A DNA stretch of 64,000 nucleotides from Halorubrum sp. PV6. Its GTDB lineage: Archaea; Halobacteriota; Halobacteria; Halobacteriales; Haloferacaceae. Where the stretch lies: assembly GCF_003990725.2 (NCBI RefSeq), contig NZ_CP030064.1:1550001-1614000 (forward strand). The letters run 5' to 3'. The notes below the pieces were generated by a model. That model had not been told where the DNA came from and ran no database searches. It was given only the letters and a program-made list of their open reading frames with translations. The translations under genes were made by a program, and so were the position numbers. This document shows positions 1 to 7,480 of the stretch, in pieces. Numbering within the stretch: the stretch's first letter is position 1; each line of letters opens with the position of its first letter.

Positions 1-1254
1 CCGAATCGCGCCCGCCAGCACGTCGATGCCGACCGCGATGTCGGGCTCGACCACGTCGAACGTGCTCGTGTGGTGGCCGCCGGGATGGTCGGTGCCGACG
101 CCGACGTAGCAGGCGAGCCCGCCGCGTCGCTGGACCGACCGCATCAGGTAGGTAGCGTCTTCCGAGCCGCCGAGGTCGTCGCGGTCGACGATCTCCGTGA
201 CCCCGTCGACCCCGCCGGCGACGTCGCCGACGATCCCCGCGAGCGCGGCGTCGCTGGTCGCGCTCGGCGCCTCTCCTTTCGTCGCGATGTCGACCTCGCA
301 GTCGTGCATCGCGGCGGCCGACTCCAAGATCCGGTCGGCGTGGTCGGACATGTAGTCGGCGAGCGCCGTCGTCGCCCCGCGGAGTTCGCCCTCGATGTAC
401 GACTCCTCGGGGATGACGTTCGTCGCCGTGCCGCCGCCGACGAGCCCGGCGTTCACGCGGGTCGGCCCGTCGGCGTGGCGGGGAATCGCGTAGAGGTTCT
501 GGACGGCCGCGGCCATCGCCTGTACCGCGTTGCGGCCGTCCTCCGGTCTCGCGCCCGCGTGTGCCGGCGCTCCGGTGAACTCCGCGAGGAAGTGCCGCAC
601 GGCGAGGAACCCGTCGACGCCGCAGACGACCTCGCCCGACGGGTGGTCTAAGCCGACGTGGACCGCGTACAGGTAGTCCACGTCGTCGAGGTGGCCGGAC
701 TCGGCCATCGGCTTGCCGCCCGCGACCTGCTCTTCGCCGGGCTGGAAGAACACCTTGAGCGTGCCGGAGAAGTCGGACGCTAACACCGCGTCGAGGGCCC
801 CGAGTCCCATCGTCGCGTGCGCGTCGTGGCCGCAGGCGTGCATGTAGCCGTCACGCTCCGAGCGGAATCCGTCGGCCGCCGGCGCGTGGTCGTCCGCGTC
901 CGACTCGGTGACGGGGAGCGCGTCGATGTCGACTCGGAGGCCGATCACGGGGCCGGGGCCGCGCTCGGCGACGGCGACACAGCCCGTGAATCCGCCGGAG
1001 AGCGCGTCGACGACGTCCGGGTCGGCGCCCGCGTCGCGCGCTCGCTGCTCCCACTCGGCGAGCGTCTCGTCGTCCGGGACATTCAGTCGGTCCTCGGTCG
1101 CGAGGGCGTCGGGGCCGACGTGGAGGTCGGTGAGGTCGCGCTCGCGGAGCGCGGCGACGATCTGTGCGGTCGTGTAGAACTCGCACCACGCGGGCTCCGG
1201 GTGGCGGTGTAGGTCGCGGCGAAACGTGCGGTAGCCGTCGTCGAGAACGCTCAT
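1..1254 (-). CDS. M20 family amidohydrolase (partial at the left edge)
   Basis: The reverse strand is open from the ATG at 1252-1254 to the window edge, giving 418 residues, about the normal full length of M20D amidohydrolases, so only the last residues are missing. The metal-binding motif MHACGHDAH lies at about residues 138-146, preceded by GLRVDIDALPV at about 105-114, both typical of N-acyl-amino-acid or aminobenzoyl-glutamate amidohydrolases. The family uses two zinc or manganese ions to hydrolyse an N-acyl amide in the cytoplasm. The substrate cannot be told from sequence. The gene diverges from nothing close by; a short tandem repeat lies just upstream. Confidence 0.88.
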   Translation of the reverse strand, partial: MSVLDDGYRTFRRDLHRHPEPAWCEFYTTAQIVAALRERDLTDLHVGPDALATEDRLNVPDDETLAEWEQRARDAGADPDVVDALSGGFTGCVAVAERGPGPVIGLRVDIDALPVTESDADDHAPAADGFRSERDGYMHACGHDAHATMGLGALDAVLASDFSGTLKVFFQPGEEQVAGGKPMAESGHLDDVDYLYAVHVGLDHPSGEVVCGVDGFLAVRHFLAEFTGAPAHAGARPEDGRNAVQAMAAAVQNLYAIPRHADGPTRVNAGLVGGGTATNVIPEESYIEGELRGATTALADYMSDHADRILESAAAMHDCEVDIATKGEAPSATSDAALAGIVGDVAGGVDGVTEIVDRDDLGGSEDATYLMRSVQRRGGLACYVGVGTDHPGGHHTSTFDVVEPDIAVGIDVLAGAIR

Positions 1255-1319
1255 GGAACTGGATGGCCGCGACCGGGCTTAAACGATCGCGTGTCGGGAA
1301 CCGTCGAGTGCAGCGAGGA

Positions 1320-1370
1320 CGGGTCCGGAGTGGGGGCGGGTCCGGAGCGGGGACGGGTCCGAAGCGGCGC
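1320..1370. repeat. Three tandem 17-bp repeats
   Basis: Three imperfect 17-base units starting cgggtccg lie head to tail at 1320-1336, 1337-1353 and 1354-1370, between the amidohydrolase start and the end of the S10-like gene. The first two differ at two positions, and the third is more diverged. Confidence 0.7.
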
Positions 1371-1379
1371 CGACCCTCG

Positions 1380-1712
1380 TCAGTCGCGTCGGTGGCCGAG
1401 CGGCTTCTTCTGGTCGACTTCGACCTCGACGTGGATCGAGTCGGGGAAGTCGCGCGCGACGACCTCGCGAGCGATGTCGTCCGCGCCGTGGATCTCCATG
1501 CGGCGCTTATAAACGTCGTAGGTCCACGGCGAGAACTCGTCGCCCGCTCGGAGCCGTTTATAAAGCGGGACGCGAACGGACTCGGCCGGGGCGGCGTGCG
1601 GGCCCTTACACTCGGCGCCCTTGCGTTCGAGCGTCGATTTGAGGTCTTGAACCGTCTCGGCGAGCACGTCGCGGTCACCGGACGCGAACGTGAGTTTCGT
1701 GACGAAGGTCAT
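1380..1712 (-). CDS. uS10-like protein (second S10-family paralogue)
   Basis: This 110-residue protein begins MTFVTKLTFASGDRD. It has the ribosomal S10 fold pattern: an N-terminal strand and helix, then a VPLYKRLRAGDEF stretch and a KRRMEIHGADD segment that match the S10 loop and C-terminal half. It is not the ordinary haloarchaeal S10 of the elongation-factor operon as I remember that sequence, so it looks like a paralogue of the uS10/mL48 family. I chose the ATG at 1710-1712 over a longer reading frame because the fold starts there. Whether it binds the ribosome is unknown. Confidence 0.72.
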   Translation of the reverse strand: MTFVTKLTFASGDRDVLAETVQDLKSTLERKGAECKGPHAAPAESVRVPLYKRLRAGDEFSPWTYDVYKRRMEIHGADDIAREVVARDFPDSIHVEVEVDQKKPLGHRRD

Positions 1713-1915
1713 GGCTGGGGGTTGTCCGAAGATGGTGGCCCAAAGAGTAAAAACGCATCTACCGACGCCGAGGGCCTCCATTCAGCGCGGCGCGGCCCGT
1801 ATAAACTCTCACCGGTCGCGACTAACGCGGCGCAGATCGGTCGAACGGGCCCGTAACGCCCGGTGCGTTCGCGACTCCGACACCCTCTTTAGGGGTGGTT
1901 GCTAACCGGACGGTA

Positions 1916-2362
1916 ATGACGGTTGAAGCGACCAGCGCTGGAGCCATCCTCTTCCGCGATACCCGCGGCGAACGGGAGTACTTACTCCTGAAGAGCCGAC
2001 CGGGGGACTGGGAGTTCCCCAAAGGCGGGGTCGAGGGGGACGAGGAGCTTCAGCAGACGGCGATACGGGAGGTCGGTGAGGAGGCCGGAATCGAGGATTT
2101 CCGGCTGATCGACGGCTTCCGCGAGGAGTACGACTACGTGTTCGAGGCGAACGGCAACACCATTCACAAGACGGTCCACCTGTTCATCGCGCGCTCGTTC
2201 GAGGCGAGCGCCGAGATATCGAACGAACACCGCGACCTGCAGTGGCGCGACTACGACCAGGCGCTCAACACGATCACCCAGACCGGGCCCAGAGAGATTC
2301 TCGAAGACGCCCACGAGTTCCTCGACGAGCGAAAAGACGACGAGACCGGCGAGTACGTCTGA
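1916..2362 (+). CDS. Nudix hydrolase, bis(5'-nucleosyl)-tetraphosphatase type
   Basis: The 148-residue protein carries a full Nudix box, beginning GGVEGDEELQQTA and ending REVGEEAGI (about residues 38-60), with the Mg-binding glutamates present. The WEFPKGG lead-in and a size near 150 residues are typical of asymmetric diadenosine tetraphosphatases, which cut Ap4A to ATP and AMP; other nucleotide substrates are possible. The ATG at 1916 was chosen because a TATA-like ctcttta sequence at 1884-1890 sits about 26 bases upstream, as expected for a leaderless haloarchaeal message, and the family begins with this segment. Confidence 0.85.
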   Translation: MTVEATSAGAILFRDTRGEREYLLLKSRPGDWEFPKGGVEGDEELQQTAIREVGEEAGIEDFRLIDGFREEYDYVFEANGNTIHKTVHLFIARSFEASAEISNEHRDLQWRDYDQALNTITQTGPREILEDAHEFLDERKDDETGEYV

Positions 2363-2438
2363 GCGGGTCGGCTCACGGCGGACCGCGACCGCCCGCGCCG
2401 CCCCGGTCACTTTTACGCGGTCACCGACTACCACAACC

Positions 2439-3431
2439 GTGATTCCGGACGCCGAGTTCGGCTACGAGCTCCTGGTCTGTCGGTACGCCGAACTGGCGTG
2501 GCACCCCGGAGCCGGCCCGCGGCCGGCGATCGTCGCCCGCCAACTCGGGACCAAAGAGCGCCGCTGGGACACCGTCGTGATCGAGGTCGACCCGACGGCG
2601 TTCGCAGCGCGGCGCGCCTTCGGCGAGCGGACCATCGACTCCGACCTGCTCCACGTCGTCCGCCACGCGCCCGCCGAGTGGGCGTGGTACCGCGACGCGC
2701 TCCCGCACCCCGGCTACCCATGGCGCTACGTCCGGCAAGCGGTCCACCGCGCGGCGGGCCGGTCGCTGATCGAAAAGCGACGCCGAAACAACCGGATCCA
2801 ACTCCGCCGCGTGCGACCGTATCCGGACTGGGTCGAGCGGATCGTCGCGATAGAGAACAAACCGGACCTCGACCGCTCCGCCGCCGACCGGCTCGCGGAG
2901 CAGCTCGACCACGACGTCGAGACCGCCCTCGCCGACGAGGCGTGGCTCGCGACCGAGACGACGGGCGAGCGCGTCGAGCCGGCGCTGCTCCGCGAGATGC
3001 CCGTCGAGGCCGGCATCCTCGCGACCGACTTTTCGGCCGGCGTCGACGCCGACGCGGCGAGCGTGGCGTGGCACCCGAGCGACCTCGCGCCCCCGGAAGG
3101 CGACGCCCGCGATCCGGAGACGGAGACGATTCGGCTCGAAATCGCCGAGCGCGCCTACGGCAAGGGGTGGCGCTCCTTCCACGACACGATGCGCCCCGAC
3201 TGCCGACACTTCGAACTGCGGCGGGTCGGGCGCGCGCTGGTCCCGCACTGCGCCGCGAAGGAGAAACTCCCGACCGCCCGGGAGTGTTCCGGATCCTGCG
3301 CGAAGTTCTCCCCCGAGCCGCCGCAGTGGCGCACGAAGGGCTGGCCGATCGAGGGCGGCCCCGGAAAGGGGCTTAAACGGGTGTTGGGTCGGCGGAGACA
3401 ACGAGAACGCGACGCTATCGGTCCGGGCTGA
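2439..3431 (+). CDS. DUF5787 family protein
   Basis: A 330-residue protein from a GTG start. It matches the haloarchaea-specific DUF5787 family, of unknown function. The N-terminal part (residues 1-100) has conserved Trp and Arg residues and a basic segment (EKRRRNNRIQLRR). The C-terminal third carries four cysteines in the pattern DCRHFELRR, VPHC, ECSGSCAKF (about residues 250-295), which could hold an Fe-S cluster or zinc. It is preceded by a TATA-like ttttacg at 2411 at the distance of a leaderless start. No operon partner is evident. Confidence 0.72.
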   Translation: MIPDAEFGYELLVCRYAELAWHPGAGPRPAIVARQLGTKERRWDTVVIEVDPTAFAARRAFGERTIDSDLLHVVRHAPAEWAWYRDALPHPGYPWRYVRQAVHRAAGRSLIEKRRRNNRIQLRRVRPYPDWVERIVAIENKPDLDRSAADRLAEQLDHDVETALADEAWLATETTGERVEPALLREMPVEAGILATDFSAGVDADAASVAWHPSDLAPPEGDARDPETETIRLEIAERAYGKGWRSFHDTMRPDCRHFELRRVGRALVPHCAAKEKLPTARECSGSCAKFSPEPPQWRTKGWPIEGGPGKGLKRVLGRRRQRERDAIGPG

Positions 3432-3469
3432 CGAAACGATTCAAGTGCGCGCCGACACCAACGCGTCAC

Positions 3470-3676
3470 ATGCGGTTCCCCGCACCAGACCCCTCCGAGT
3501 ACGCGCGAAACACGGCCGTCGTCGTCGCCACCATCGCCGCCTTACAGTACACCGGTCTCCTGACCGATCGCGGCGGGATCGACCCGGCGTTTCTCGCCGT
3601 GGTCGCCGTCACGTATCCGGTGTTCACGTACCTGCTGAACGTGATCGCCGCGAACGTCGATCGAGGGGCGGAGTGA
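3470..3676 (+). CDS. Small two-helix membrane protein
   Basis: A 68-residue protein starting MRFPAPDPSEYARN. It has two hydrophobic stretches at about residues 15-30 and 38-62 separated by a charged turn (TDRGGID), so it is probably a hairpin in the cytoplasmic membrane. Similar short proteins are common in haloarchaea; I do not recognise a function. It follows the DUF5787 gene by 38 bases and has its own plausible promoter. Confidence 0.6.
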   Translation: MRFPAPDPSEYARNTAVVVATIAALQYTGLLTDRGGIDPAFLAVVAVTYPVFTYLLNVIAANVDRGAE

Positions 3677-3734
3677 GAGAGGTACGAAGAGACGCCGGCG
3701 GTTCGCCCGGCCGTTACGGAACTGTCTCCGACAC

Positions 3735-6700
3735 CTACGCCAGCGCCGCCGCCAGCTTCTCGACCGGGTGCGGCGGCTCTGGGGCGTCGCCGTCGCGCTC
3801 CTTGAGCTGACTTCGGCAGGAGGCGCCGGGCGCGACGACCTCGTCGCCGTCGCTGTCGTCGACCTGGTCGAACAGCAGGCGACCGATCGCTTTGCTCATC
3901 TCGTAGTGTTCGGCCTCGTAGCCGAACGAGCCGGCCATCCCGCAACACGAGGAGTCGAGCGGGTCGACGCCGTAGCCCGCGCGTCGGAGGACGCCGACCG
4001 CGTGGTGGTCCTTCTTCGTGGCCTTCTGGTGGCAGTGCCCGTGGTAGGTGAGCGACTCGGTCGGCGCGTCGAAGTCGATGTCGTCGTCGAGCCGGTACGC
4101 GTCGACGTACTCCATGATGCCGTAGGTGTTCGCGGAGACCGCCGCCACGTCGTCGTCGGGCACGTCGCTGGCGTCGCCGTCGAGGAGGTCGTGGTAGTCG
4201 GTCTGTAACATGACCGCGTCGGTCGGCTCGACGACGACGATATCCCAGCCGTCGGCCGCGTCGGGAGCCAGCGTCTCGACGGCGTCTTCGGCCGCCGCGC
4301 GCGACTCGTCGAGCATCCCCTTCGAGTGCGGAGGGCGGCCGCTGCCGGCCACGTCGGGAATCTCGACGTGGCAGTTCGTCGCCTCCAACACGCGGACCGC
4401 GGCCTTCCCCGCTTCGGGGTTCGTGTAGGTGGTGTACACGTCGGGGAACAACAGCACGTCGCGGTCGGCTTCGGCGCGGGGGACGCGGGCGCCGCCGCGG
4501 GCGTCGAACCAGTCTCGCAGGCTCTCCGATTCGAACGTCGGTAGCTCACGCTCTTTGGCGATCCCGAGCACCTTCTCCGCGAGGACGCCGGCGCCGGGGA
4601 GTTTACCGGGGATATTCGAGAGCGGCGCGAGCCGCGAGCCGAGCGGCGCCAGCTTCTCGAAGTTCCCGAGGAGCCGTGTGCGCAGGTCGATGCCGTGTTC
4701 CTCGTGGTGGGCGTGTTCGACCTCGGCTTTCAGCTTCGCCATGTCGACGCCGCTCGGGCAGTCCTTCTTACACCCCTTACAGCCGACACACAGGTCCATC
4801 ACCTCGGTGACGAACTCGTCGTCGGTCGGGTCGTCAGGGAGTTCGCCGCTCATCGCCCCGCGGAGCATGTTCGCTCGGCCACGCGTCGCCTGAATCTCCT
4901 CTTCGGAGGCGCGGTAGGTCGGACACATCACGCCGCCCGTCGTCTCCTGCGGGCCGCGACACCCCCCGCAGCCGTGACAGAGTTCGATCATCCCCTGCAT
5001 CCCGTTGTCGACCGCCCACTCCATCGCGGGGTCGAAGCCGGCGTCGTGTTCGTAGGTCGAGTCGAACCGGAGGTTCTCGCTCATGTCGACGTCGCCGCAG
5101 ACGTTGCCGGGGTTGAGCAGCCAGTCGGGGTCGAAGGCGGTCTTCAGCTCGCGGAACGACTCCCAGAGGTCGTCGCCGTACAGCTTCCGGTTCCACTGCG
5201 TCCGGGCGCGGCCGTCGCCGTGTTCGCCCGACACCGACCCGCCGAGCCTGACCACGGCGTCGGTGACGCGGTCGGCGATGTCGACCATCGCCTCCACGTC
5301 GTCGACCTCCTTCGTGTTTATCAGCGGCCGGATGTGGAGCACGCCCGGTCCGGCGTGCGCGTAAAACGTCGCGAAGGTGTCGTTGTCTTCGAGGATCTCC
5401 TGGAACTCGCGGGTGTACTCGGGGAGGTGTTCGGGCGGGACCGCGCAGTCCTCGATAAAGGAGATGTGCTTTTCATCGGTGGTCCGCGACAGGAGGATTG
5501 GGAGGCCCGCCTTGCGCATCTTCCAGAAGCGGTCGCGCTTGGCCGGCTCGTGCGCCTCCATCGCGTCGACCGCGCGTCGAGGCTGGCTCGTCGTCTCGGC
5601 GGCGCCGTCGTTGGGGGCGACCTCGCTTTCAGGGGTGGCTGCACCGCTTCCGTCTGCACCCACTCGGTCCGCGATCAGGTCCGCGACCTTCTGTTTGCCC
5701 GCCGCGTCGTTCTCGGCGTAGAACTCGACGAGCAGGACCGAGTCGGTCCCGTCGGGGAGCATTCCGACCACGTCCTCGAACTCGGGCGTGTCGGCGGCGA
5801 GCCCGAGCAGCACGTCGTCCATCACCTCGACGGCCGCGGGGTCGTGATCGAGGATGGGCGCCACGTCCTCCATCGCGTCGAGGAGGTCCGCGTAGGTCAA
5901 CAGGGCGACGGCCTTCGTGTCCGGAATCTCGACGAGCGAGACCGTCGCCTCGGTGACGGTCGCGAGCGTCCCCTCGCTGCCGGCCATGAGTCGGGCGAGG
6001 TTGACGACGCCTTCTTCTCCGTACTCCCCGCGATGCTCGGCGAGCAGGCGGTCGAGGTTGTACCCCGAGACGTTGCGTTTCATCTCGGGGAACCGCTCGT
6101 CGATGGCGTCGGCCTCGGCGTCGAGAATCCGGACGACTTCGGCGTGGATCCGCGGCAGGAGTTCGTCGGCGTCCGCGTCCGCGGACTCGCGCAGGTCGTC
6201 GACCGCGACCGGCCCCAGCGTCGTCACCGTCCCGTCCGCGAGGACGACCTCGGCCGACTCCACGTAGTGGTCCGTCTTCCCGTATTTAAGTGAGTGAGCG
6301 CCGGTGGAGTTGTTCCCGATCGCGCCGCCGAGCGCCGACTTGTCGCGCCACGCCGGGTCGGGCGCGAACTTCAGCCCGTGCGGCTCGACCGCGGCGTTGA
6401 GGTCGCCGACGTACGCCCCCGCCTGCGCCGTGGCGGTGCCCGCCTCCGGGTCCGTGGAGCGTACCTCGTCCATCGAGCCGGTGAGGTCCAAGACGACCGC
6501 CTCGCTGACGGTCTGGCCCGCGAGCGACGTGCCGCCGCCACGGGGCAACACCGGAACCCCCGCCTCGAAACAGTACTCGTGAACCGCCGCGACGTCGGCG
6601 GTCGACTCCGGGATCACGACCCCGATGGGCGTCACCTCGTACGCCGACGCGTCGGTCGCGTACAGTCGTCGCGAATACTCGTCGAACCGTACGTCGCCGT

Positions 6701-6809
6701 CGACGCGCGCGTCCAACGCCTCGACGAGGTCGGGGCGGTCGACCGATCCCCCTGTGTAATCGAAATCACCCTGGTCCCGCGGGTCCGGGTCAGGCGTGTG
6801 AGTCGCCAT
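3735..6809 (-). CDS. FAD-linked and 4Fe-4S 2-hydroxyacid dehydrogenase (YdiJ/GlcD-GlcF fusion type)
   Basis: This 1024-residue protein joins a VAO-type FAD-binding domain (about residues 60-270, with LPRGGGTSLAGQ as the flavin-binding turn), a cap domain (to about 590), two ferredoxin-like clusters (CHGCGGCRG near 609 and CVGCKGCKKDCP near 671), and CCG domains ending CCGMAGSFGY near 951. The layout and length match E. coli YdiJ and fused glycolate/D-lactate oxidases. It should oxidise a D-2-hydroxyacid (D-lactate, glycolate or 2-hydroxyglutarate) and pass electrons to the quinone pool at the inner membrane face. It is divergent from lutC-lutB across 119 bases, which suggests shared control. 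Confidence 0.88.
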   Translation of the reverse strand: MATHTPDPDPRDQGDFDYTGGSVDRPDLVEALDARVDGDVRFDEYSRRLYATDASAYEVTPIGVVIPESTADVAAVHEYCFEAGVPVLPRGGGTSLAGQTVSEAVVLDLTGSMDEVRSTDPEAGTATAQAGAYVGDLNAAVEPHGLKFAPDPAWRDKSALGGAIGNNSTGAHSLKYGKTDHYVESAEVVLADGTVTTLGPVAVDDLRESADADADELLPRIHAEVVRILDAEADAIDERFPEMKRNVSGYNLDRLLAEHRGEYGEEGVVNLARLMAGSEGTLATVTEATVSLVEIPDTKAVALLTYADLLDAMEDVAPILDHDPAAVEVMDDVLLGLAADTPEFEDVVGMLPDGTDSVLLVEFYAENDAAGKQKVADLIADRVGADGSGAATPESEVAPNDGAAETTSQPRRAVDAMEAHEPAKRDRFWKMRKAGLPILLSRTTDEKHISFIEDCAVPPEHLPEYTREFQEILEDNDTFATFYAHAGPGVLHIRPLINTKEVDDVEAMVDIADRVTDAVVRLGGSVSGEHGDGRARTQWNRKLYGDDLWESFRELKTAFDPDWLLNPGNVCGDVDMSENLRFDSTYEHDAGFDPAMEWAVDNGMQGMIELCHGCGGCRGPQETTGGVMCPTYRASEEEIQATRGRANMLRGAMSGELPDDPTDDEFVTEVMDLCVGCKGCKKDCPSGVDMAKLKAEVEHAHHEEHGIDLRTRLLGNFEKLAPLGSRLAPLSNIPGKLPGAGVLAEKVLGIAKERELPTFESESLRDWFDARGGARVPRAEADRDVLLFPDVYTTYTNPEAGKAAVRVLEATNCHVEIPDVAGSGRPPHSKGMLDESRAAAEDAVETLAPDAADGWDIVVVEPTDAVMLQTDYHDLLDGDASDVPDDDVAAVSANTYGIMEYVDAYRLDDDIDFDAPTESLTYHGHCHQKATKKDHHAVGVLRRAGYGVDPLDSSCCGMAGSFGYEAEHYEMSKAIGRLLFDQVDDSDGDEVVAPGASCRSQLKERDGDAPEPPHPVEKLAAALA

Positions 6810-6928
6810 GAGAACTCCTCACGGTCGGACGGTGAAAAACCTCCCCCAGTCGTCGAGTGTTGGGAACTCACCTTCCGGGCCTCGGAACTCGGCGCAACTA
6901 CCAAATACTCTCCGACGGACCACTTGGT
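6810..6928. promoter_or_regulatory. Divergent promoter region between the FAD dehydrogenase and lutC
   Basis: This 119-base spacer holds two outward promoters. A TATA-like ccaaatactc at 6900-6909 lies about 25 bases before the lutC ATG, and on the other strand ggtttttcacc (6832-6842 complement) lies about 25-30 bases before the dehydrogenase start. Both transcripts would be leaderless. A regulator binding between them could control both operons; no clear palindrome stands out. Confidence 0.5.
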
Positions 6929-7480
6929 ATGTCACTCGCCGCCCGAACGACGTTCAAGCGTCGACTCGACGACCTCGGCGTGACGGTCTCCGAGGGCTCC
7001 GCAAGCGACTGCGCGGAACTGATCGACGCAGCCGCGGGAGAGCCGGCCGTCGGCGTCGCGCTCGGCGACGCCGACCTCGACGGAGCGGACCTCCCCGAAC
7101 GGGTCGCCACCGACCCGTCGACTGCCGACCTCCGGGAGGCGCACACCGGCGTCACCGCGGCATCGCTCGGCGTCGCCGACTACGGGAGCGTCGCGGTCGA
7201 GGCCGACGCCGCCGGGACCGAGCCGATCAGCCTCTTCGTCGACCGGCACGTCGTCGTCTTACACGAGCGCGACCTCGTCCCCGATATGCCGCAGGCCTTC
7301 GACTGGCTCGGGCCGCGGGCGCGCGACGACGCCGTCGACGTGGTGTTCGCCACCGGCCCGAGCGCGACCGCGGACATGGGCGGGCTCGTTCACGGCGCGC
7401 ACGGACCGAAATCGGTCCACGTGGTGTTGTTGCGAGATGACGACGCCGCCGACGAGGAGGAGGTGACCGCCGGTGAGTAG
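6929..7480 (+). CDS. lutC: LutC-like LUD domain protein
   Basis: The 183-residue protein starts MSLAARTTFKRRL and contains the LUD fold, with THTG-like (AHTGVTAASLGVADYGS) and the C-terminal FATGPSATADM...VHGAHGP signature that is diagnostic of LutC. LutABC oxidises L-lactate to pyruvate, with LutC and LutB carrying the LUD domains. The start was set at the ATG at 6929 because the family begins there and a TATA-like box is correctly placed. Its last codons overlap the lutB start by 8 bases, so the two are translationally coupled. Confidence 0.85.
   Translation: MSLAARTTFKRRLDDLGVTVSEGSASDCAELIDAAAGEPAVGVALGDADLDGADLPERVATDPSTADLREAHTGVTAASLGVADYGSVAVEADAAGTEPISLFVDRHVVVLHERDLVPDMPQAFDWLGPRARDDAVDVVFATGPSATADMGGLVHGAHGPKSVHVVLLRDDDAADEEEVTAGE

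Noticed and set aside
2421-3401. 326-codon minus-strand frame opposite the DUF5787 gene
   Set aside because: It is a shadow of the DUF5787 frame with typical antisense composition and no domain.
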